Positions 63,001 through 64,000 of a stretch of 64,000 nucleotides of DNA are shown one piece after another. This DNA is from an uncultured Anaerococcus sp. Lineage in GTDB: Bacteria > Bacillota > Clostridia > Tissierellales > Peptoniphilaceae. A program made the position numbers and the translations under genes. The notes below the pieces were generated by a model. That model was not told the origin of the DNA. It did not search any database and worked only from the letters and a program-made list of their open reading frames with translations. The first letter of the stretch is position 1. Each line of letters starts with the position of its first letter. The stretch lies in the NCBI RefSeq assembly GCF_947253225.1, contig NZ_CAMXYR010000001.1, positions 1 to 64,000 on the forward strand. Reading direction: 5' to 3'.

Positions 63001-63076
63001 TAGTCGGTATGCACATACTTATGGCAAGGATTAGCGAAAATAACTTAACCATAAATTCTCTCAATTTATTTTTCAT
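48002..63076 (-). CDS. Giant multidomain surface adhesin (TED, Cna-B, VWA, InlB repeat, MSCRAMM)
   Basis: A 5024-residue wall-anchored protein; the frame is open throughout. The start at 63076 follows GGAGGG; the in-frame TTG at 63100 lacks a ribosome site. In order: signal peptide (about 1-30); charged region and coiled coil to about 480; beta-rich domain (about 490-760); candidate thioester domain with Cys995 (SCFN) and Gln1187 (TQHDMA); five Cna-B-like modules (about 1220-1960); VWA domain with DRSQD at 2055-2059; two InlB/Flg_new-type repeats (about 2406-2566); nine more Cna-B-like modules to about 3970; an MSCRAMM-like pair with TYTFTNYV at 4098; three further Cna-B modules; sorting signal YPYTG at 4987, a membrane helix and basic tail. 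E-boxes such as YVLEETKVPYGY mark the modules. It is likely a host-binding adhesin or pilus tip protein. Confidence 0.92.
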   Translation of the reverse strand: MKNKLREFMVKLFSLILAISMCIPTNVYALGINDEDEQMPTMLRLSESERQDNDKVDADPYKSNEKIQGEDSYALSQKASLSEGQDSIIYTIRLDREEASSDDDLILSLATNKNQDLTKLIVKEVKDLSTPSENIDYIEERKDDGDLHTLSIKTPPTSKSIEYTIEAPIHKEGISTDKLYSFDLSLDQEGRNLDLRRISYKFVEEEDENNPSIKNLVLRNIKEKDDSLRKITYNKGDEEAQDDTLTYTDYLISKDKGDEASKDEKKNELIYRLEIDENQDPSTGEITLDYFKAGDKGFDLKKEYSTTIPYTDETTLDLPQGYILKVTYTNKLDKKNTKVIKYSVNGKGVRNPRFVKEEEKPSDDDEDGPQKKQADKNKLTKKSNNKTIEDKSNNNSKKALTNLEKADRELKNALRDKNNSLEDIQKLLTRLGEKYKLNKADQEKLMTANDSQIKNLVDKDRKENFRPSNLQVRQGESSPFADKKFKLKTTMKVKATPSWPIPSGWYFDIHLGPYLRDDLGQQIKDLYKNNRLIATAEYLENGNDHFIRYTYVRKVTESIDLDIDQNLAFDTRYIGNQKKIAINIKVAPKNNPVQAMPTIIVSENSKSPVTSEFVVEDKGESKSGSYPYQLDWRTTSQKLKDKDEKEITSLIGPNLDGAYVEWNIEVDTKDLINSKENLTFNNLNLTVFASSNQGLKNFSYKASSNKSDLDSNSGYKQSSRLGELLSQASSIAKSELGEKLYIKVKAPIDPDQVHETYSIGFRINPDKNYIDNLLQEYLDKFEKLPTPIKWLKGVENARRFAEVPFNLVETNIPATFLGLKDRFTNERFYYDNTRTLVAKRVSDRRADWYALDLIRRGENQDTSLDGPTFDINNGEREQNIRPKKVYFVPKKEGGYRRTEQAGDVVLSNGQYYPGTLVSYEYENQKATRDDTYNFKVNLKDKKKFNVDEVYDTEGGRIELFTEKVSDQALANGYLAYTEDPYPIMRINKNFDMVSCFNDRVNAPVFTGKNGVFLDIHEDVAGDYLIGRLNESLGNPSGSYNLRTYLTAGNSYDGVYLNHDGMSQGQAMEELMKKIYFYGEEVKKDYSNSHNGEQMHRLIESSMFQRVIHHFTDGKSLEDDYFTAPSSYNMDEWKVEHTLSGIRQTYPKTGWDGSFNGSHPDRKTDQGLRKLRDKETRIKNYPPVQATQHDMAVNLYNKVIASYKKGNDWNADKADSVKLVFYSHTEEGKYQELIAGRVMAPIEIDKFKKDGTKLKGATFRFTNIDNGENKTWTSDDGKQSHKLYLRPGRYKVQEIGQPAGYEKIEDFDLTIKRVEIYPDDGPYKAKKLPSIHVNDGFKTEVVLGDKIPKSVDGSELVKLDGNKIRVSVTNIEDNLGKLEFIKKNKFINLDGAEFRLRKLKDSSVDKAKINIDKLNDTDFDSKYDQTSKGTIGEFKFEQIPVGYYVLEETKVPYGYEKSPSYLLSAEQTNISGKKKVEVNFVGKKLETLKATRDGKVVDLPIIRNYTKKIDIKFRKVRTENLETSKEHLGLGDAKFRLMSLKTVDGDFYLEEAYTDNTTKTEPPRKKVDGQQAEGGGYITFKGLKAGEYLLEELEAPKGYKKTDLYGWKLVVSENKEGTNKGELSYKLYEVPKAGAGENQDKIFNSTDLKKIDISELISAKGKVKAYQIANESRTIDITFKKYKGKIIEQDGKHKVEANEVTNKLEGKNKQPVSFNIYKSDFYGAIIGDKDANGDFIPLNKTPIIQDENGIFHLKGLEFGGYYILRETNPPKDYQKADDILLKVEAEAIANEGKMKVIVRDPNTNAKTDFHSVFEGVVDFPEKEKLGKFSIKKVGNAIGFTDENGNPIRVGLRRAYFRLYTADDNFEILMNGKYPKEYVQKVTPGVPITKEDGKGGQTGKSPKEIADEAPNQGIVTFDQLKPGNYVLEEYRGPAGYEKDPGRWYIVVERNGTVKKYRDNPKTSNKPRQVDYSAQSLRYRSVGLDISAPIQVDRIMQAPTDPGLEEIQPYNIDSENANITVRASGVDTTDGSRDIRVRITPKTKKVGKNKSHWILLVDRSQDYSNKLNNLDNNINKFITDLRAKANTDGAEVYLSIIEYSGNNPKFNKVLLEKTNIKDLDNARDYSYKMGILEPGQFEGQFNIIDQEVGVKDYLEKVGVDKRVGILDGGDRLLKLINENLAKLTSDTYDNKYLINFASFKSKEVKRTGELRGPFYQIEAIKALKDRGYTPVLTHVDQDTTELSPKAQEYKGEIAKNSAYNFFGQTLKQVLANKSYKKARDFAPYVQKDLLDGILNTDSNFTSQGKEESLLKDGKLSIATSNGVKIKSYSISKDGNELDSSRQITDSIDKDINLGVGESLDLTYKVILDANATNNTAYQIHKWMTYKKNPTDTGINLDTRSMVTKKINQEPKTYKVKKRVEGFGSVTFEDTNKEFSEGEDVYFKTHKENGYGIDKLEIRNLATNELVAYTNYSNRYKFKMPAGDVEVYAKFVQKPQTPSYSITINQPVGGRLVASKAEYIKENDQVTLTIYPDTGKKLDKLIVDGNEVSPSGNSYTFKMPAHNIIVSANFVEENTNPQPAGNVDLKTIFTYSNQKDGKDDSNPPEGFAGEIKLLVKDQQVLRTIAGWSQVGPTQKAPYKGELTFPNLDPARTYRLEYTRYEANASLWGTDTTTIIDLDMTQAKETEGGNHLLKVTISNGNLIEIFNHDETGFRIPLRITKVNENKAALTGSQFKARKLINGEKVNIYKKNDDGTYTDTGKKGYPKYYDEKFDGVSEATGKPGDNYFRELTPGIYELTEIKMPDETYRPPKDKNGKDMKWYFKVVINKEKVPRDANYMDITFDFEHTFKETDDFNIGISEAEKKDLIGKTIKGFKKGDPDFARYIEEVKDDGRSDPARPDAPYKWIHDARVTNYKNKTSLNFFKKDKNTYQNIEGAEFSLRKAKLDENGSLVLKNNGKPEYAPEITIGADGKALTKEELDSIRVKPYDEKSKFAKAVSKEKLGVEFTNIEAGTYILEEIKPAKGYKLPDSFLTITFTEDKDGSWRKVVTGYEKNSEGKYQKMDEPNDFFTRNALGKFVSINNEKSYIDLKFQKIEGAKKNGKEVPVSSSDFRLTEVDEKGKKLEGGYDKTIYSYANSHFEFKYLAVGRYKLQEIRAIDKFEKPDPWFFKVVQDEKTHKLRIEFDKTNGDFDKSLGFKTKANGEPAYDEDGNLQDLKIRNYSKTNFSFIKLKDEKDKNGNKLPLKDAYFRLKKVRYSMAEGAKTYEYYGEDKNAVLKKYTNGNRITEFTETGRVSTFTNNGKVYKYDSDGNLETVDGQKPSEEDKKVRPDSITSATGKYSALRRSQSDGSVDFQNLGEGIYQLEEVGIPEGYQSDNKQFKWIFEVKKTADGLKVDHDPKIEKEYFQNYGKDYYPTYTNNKFDTKQNIEKVEGDNKYSYKITNTKTTTNLKWKKIGSRSTSDLIKKDTKFILLKTSNKPEDIDSAKSGQSEFPPYQVESSDGSFEIKDLSKGVYVLIETQAPEGYEDSDRKIAIKVYEDKDGAIKKQFYEIDSQNNLLTSAADFQTLLNRNPSKPEVHTDTDGSIYVINKSKPYFFYLSKGFMDKNKFTYINKGKLRIKISKDPADTSNTDDTVYEQIIDLSDAKSYRIDLNNTIQLGKDYLLEEVEAPDGFAKTKYKYRLSFAFIPPDQKFVAILKAVLDEKGKPLTDARGNITESNQYLGKGANIGDGFEFRIINNKTEIKFKKVGLDGKNETPLKNIAFYLEKQDPDDIQTTNQGYYPLTSNMEMIKPERSPQGKTTYYYISKETGKKVTSGVSPENSRKTYTSDEDGQFEITNLTDGYYRIIEPKAPEYEPGKRYMQVQGPIKRFRVVQGRIRIFDKGKDGKIVEKEVDENNISTLGKIVNKKPGKGEFTLTKLDEKGSPLANVKYTLHNTDSEETQVGNDQYTTNSEGKIVFKDLAYGYYWLKESKTKDGYILDSKKKLIALGGGDWGPTPAKKDDISSAITFDGKKEELTSTEDSKRTNVVYPNKAEGMLAKFNFKIDPKITIKAGDYFTINFSDNVDLDGIFKTNEDEGKNPDSRFDIIGPAGKLAEAKINTDRKSITYTFTNYVKDYKPDTMSMLVQLFPDRRKVDHTQDIEVTADIGINTDPDSRQYHYSDKIKIDYRGENEKVGYTGYQNPQVDISSYMLRLDPDGKTFTAIIYYNPWNKTLSNKNITFTTDQDIVVDDSLSVRTYKKQGPGSHPTKLFNGWQEGDLPDSYDIYEDGKSGTVRSDLKLVDKGGDKYKWYPTKTWTEIEEVNAYSPYDYYKYDYNYGKYRYYRYVSKNNSSEKITRQITIPTAYLNDRYANDSTYVIEIKGKLKGENLSSLKTTSYYANHYVYEDGAYSYAHTGSFETWSQFFNPEGLGDARKEIKLVNYKNKIEFAKVDGGVLSNVVDQTQDNPQKLKDLGLGLPLKGAVFKLQKDGADLEGSTRTSDGDGIFSWKGLTKGHYDLYEIKSPDETKYDLPTNPVSSFDVDKDGNIINIKDAKQIIENHRKAKIKIKKTDQDGLTLEGAEFTLTPTSGQKDPTDPQKNFPTKTLKTNAEGIAESDSLPEGKYELKEEKAPATYTKSDKIWQLEVKKDGKIKWLNSFDDSEDEMKKVSVSAYSNDSDKENLKAEIIGIDTKAKTFRQKITIKAKESQLEKARLLVEGRGATLTQATTKVRLVQLGANATLLAKDESTYTVETKEATLTLRITPPYRNKKEPLPLGSSGSETTQPSQLSADEERTYQFIIDMPYKDDTKIGAKLTYDVGEINQSTGHIEFGTKDIKTSLDKYTQIEKLTISKDPVAMKDYQNYYLVRDINLLTIDLANIKRPDLYLKKVDQDNENIGLAGAEFELQIKVGSAYLPIKTDGTPIGPTDTTSKRWTSSSKKDGSFEFSSIPDGEYRIYETQAPLGYVLKDRTVYKFKVDKGKIYEVDKESDKLEKRDLLVGEDKNSATNRIKIKNKKAVYPYTGGEGPWFGYSLLGTITMTLAASYLALKKRQKKEG

Positions 63077-63174
63077 AATACCCTCCGTTGTTTTTATCAA
63101 GTTGAAAGAATTGAAAGAAGTTAGTCTCCCCCAATAATTTAATTTCGAATTCTTGTAACGCTAATAAGTGTATA

Positions 63175-63204
63175 ATAATAATATACTTAGCATCCTTTGT
63201 TAAC
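63175..63204 (-). promoter_or_regulatory. Candidate promoter of the giant adhesin
   Basis: TTAACA (63199-63204), 18-base spacer, TATTAT (63175-63180) on the minus strand, giving a leader of about 90 bases. The rest of 63205-63573 is AT-rich with no gene I can support. Confidence 0.45.
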
Positions 63205-63573
63205 TTAATTTTAACTTATTCTTAAATTTAATACAAGTACTTTTTCTGCGATTTTTACACTTTTTATAAAAAAGACAATAAAACTAAATTTAGTATATTT
63301 TACTAAAAATTTTCCTCGTGTTTCTCAGTATTTATACATATAATTCATTACCTTTAATATTTATTATAAGCTTGTGCTAGTTACTGTGGGGTATTATATT
63401 GTTTATTTATTAGCGTTTTGTATATATGATATAATTATTCATATTTTACTAAAGATCCTCATAAAATTTATTCAAGAGCATAGCTTAGGCATATCTCCTT
63501 TGGATCTGATACAGCTTAATTATCTCTTTCAAGCAGAAATATCATTTTATCTATCATAAAAAAATTTACGCAA

Positions 63574-63599
63574 GAAAAAACTGCCTTTTGGGGGCAGTT
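63574..63599 (-). terminator. Terminator of the DUF3793 gene
   Basis: AACTGCC (63593-63599) pairs with GGCAGTT (63579-63585) on the minus strand, followed by TTTTTTCTT. Confidence 0.9.
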
Positions 63600-63643
63600 G
63601 CATTCTAATATTATACGTATGTTTAGATTTTTCAATTAATTTA

Positions 63644-64000
63644 CTAGCTTACTAATGTGGCTATATCACAACCTTTCTCAAGAAGGCTCTTGTTTCTTGC
63701 CTTACTTTTTCTATATGAGTTAAATATTTCTTCTTTCTTTTCTTTTTCATAATAAACCTTCCAAAAACCATTTAGGAGAAAGTTTTGGCCGTGGTTTTTT
63801 ATGAAAGCTTTGACATCGTCAATAGGATAGCCTAGGAAGAGGCCTATCTCGTGAGGGAAATCACTGATTCTCAATCTTTGTGATAGGCAAGTCATGCACT
63901 TGTTTAAATTATTGGAATCGTAGCCCAAGTCTTTTATAAAGTCTGCAACTTCACTGTCTCTTATAATATTTTCTAGTTGATTTTGCCTATAAACTAGGAC
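63644..64000 (-). CDS. DUF3793 family protein (partial, cut by window edge)
   Basis: The frame stays open to base 64000 on the minus strand, so the gene continues beyond the window. At least 118 residues are seen. FPHEIGLFLGYPIDDVKAFIKN and GFWKVYYEKEKKEEIFNSY are characteristic of DUF3793, and the upstream part LVYRQNQLENII also fits its N-terminal half. The function of the family is unknown. An apparent TTG start at 63928 is internal to this frame and should not be used. Confidence 0.85.
   Translation of the reverse strand, partial: VLVYRQNQLENIIRDSEVADFIKDLGYDSNNLNKCMTCLSQRLRISDFPHEIGLFLGYPIDDVKAFIKNHGQNFLLNGFWKVYYEKEKKEEIFNSYRKSKARNKSLLEKGCDIATLVS

Noticed and set aside
48002..63076. Tandem DNA repeats or an assembly collapse in the giant gene
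   Set aside because: The Cna-B-like modules are diverged at protein level and no long identical repeats were seen by eye.
63374..63559. A 61-residue plus-strand ORF in the gap upstream of the giant adhesin
   Set aside because: No ribosome site, strongly AT-driven composition (Ile/Leu/Tyr) and no recognisable motif; likely chance.

Overview
The window looks like a chromosomal contig from a low-GC, Gram-positive anaerobe of the Peptoniphilaceae type (Anaerococcus, Peptoniphilus or a close relative). This placement is inference. It rests on the AT-rich sequence, TTGACA/TATAAT promoters with AGGAGG ribosome sites, T-box leaders, [FeFe]-hydrogenase maturases, a lone arginine deiminase, a DUF3793 protein and large Cna-B surface adhesins with a sortase-dependent pilin. 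Bases 1-32 are not genomic: they match an Illumina Nextera transposase adapter, so the true sequence starts at 33.

Layout. 33-5850 (minus): a DJ-1/RlmH/ATP-cone operon, then a FemABX transferase with a MacB/FtsX-like exporter (ATPase, CARDB-like protein, permease). 5962-10832 (minus): a Nudix hydrolase, an eukaryote-like IleS with a GIHH signature behind an Ile T-box, an AMMECR1-like protein and a glutathione peroxidase. 11013-14820 (minus): a methionine ABC importer (metN-metI-metQ-metQ) behind a Met T-box. 14985-18760: hydG-hydF (plus) converging on hydE (minus). 18770-22689 (minus): S41 protease, MgtE, acyl-ACP thioesterase and a degenerate HD protein. 22847-24558 (plus): two small secreted helical proteins sharing a module, then MntP. 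24729-32455 (minus): uracil permease, a small membrane protein, arginine deiminase and a Ugp-type ABC importer. 32637-36566 (minus): an exopolysaccharide-type cluster with two GT2 glycosyltransferases, a CpsC-like protein, a CpsD-like protein lacking its P-loop and an SH3 lipoprotein. 36704-43455: GltS (plus), a five-gene housekeeping operon (HAD, YycJ, TtcA-like, UppP, Tag; minus) and BrnQ (plus). 43579-63076 (minus): a surface-adhesion locus with a 5024-residue adhesin, a SpaA-type major pilin behind a long structured leader, and two unknown membrane proteins. 63644-64000 (minus): a DUF3793 gene cut by the window edge.

The standout region is the adhesion locus. The giant protein appears to combine a candidate internal thioester domain, about 17 Cna-B/SpaA-like modules, a von Willebrand A domain, InlB-type repeats and an internal MSCRAMM-like domain. 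Its sorting signal is YPYTG, whereas the pilin ends in IPQTG. No sortase is present in the window. Other points of interest are the GXHH signature of IleS, three leaders with terminator-like hairpins before arcA, hydE and the HAD operon, two degenerate enzymes (CpsD-like and HD-like) and the secreted helical pair.

No rRNA, tRNA, CRISPR array, transposase or prophage was seen.
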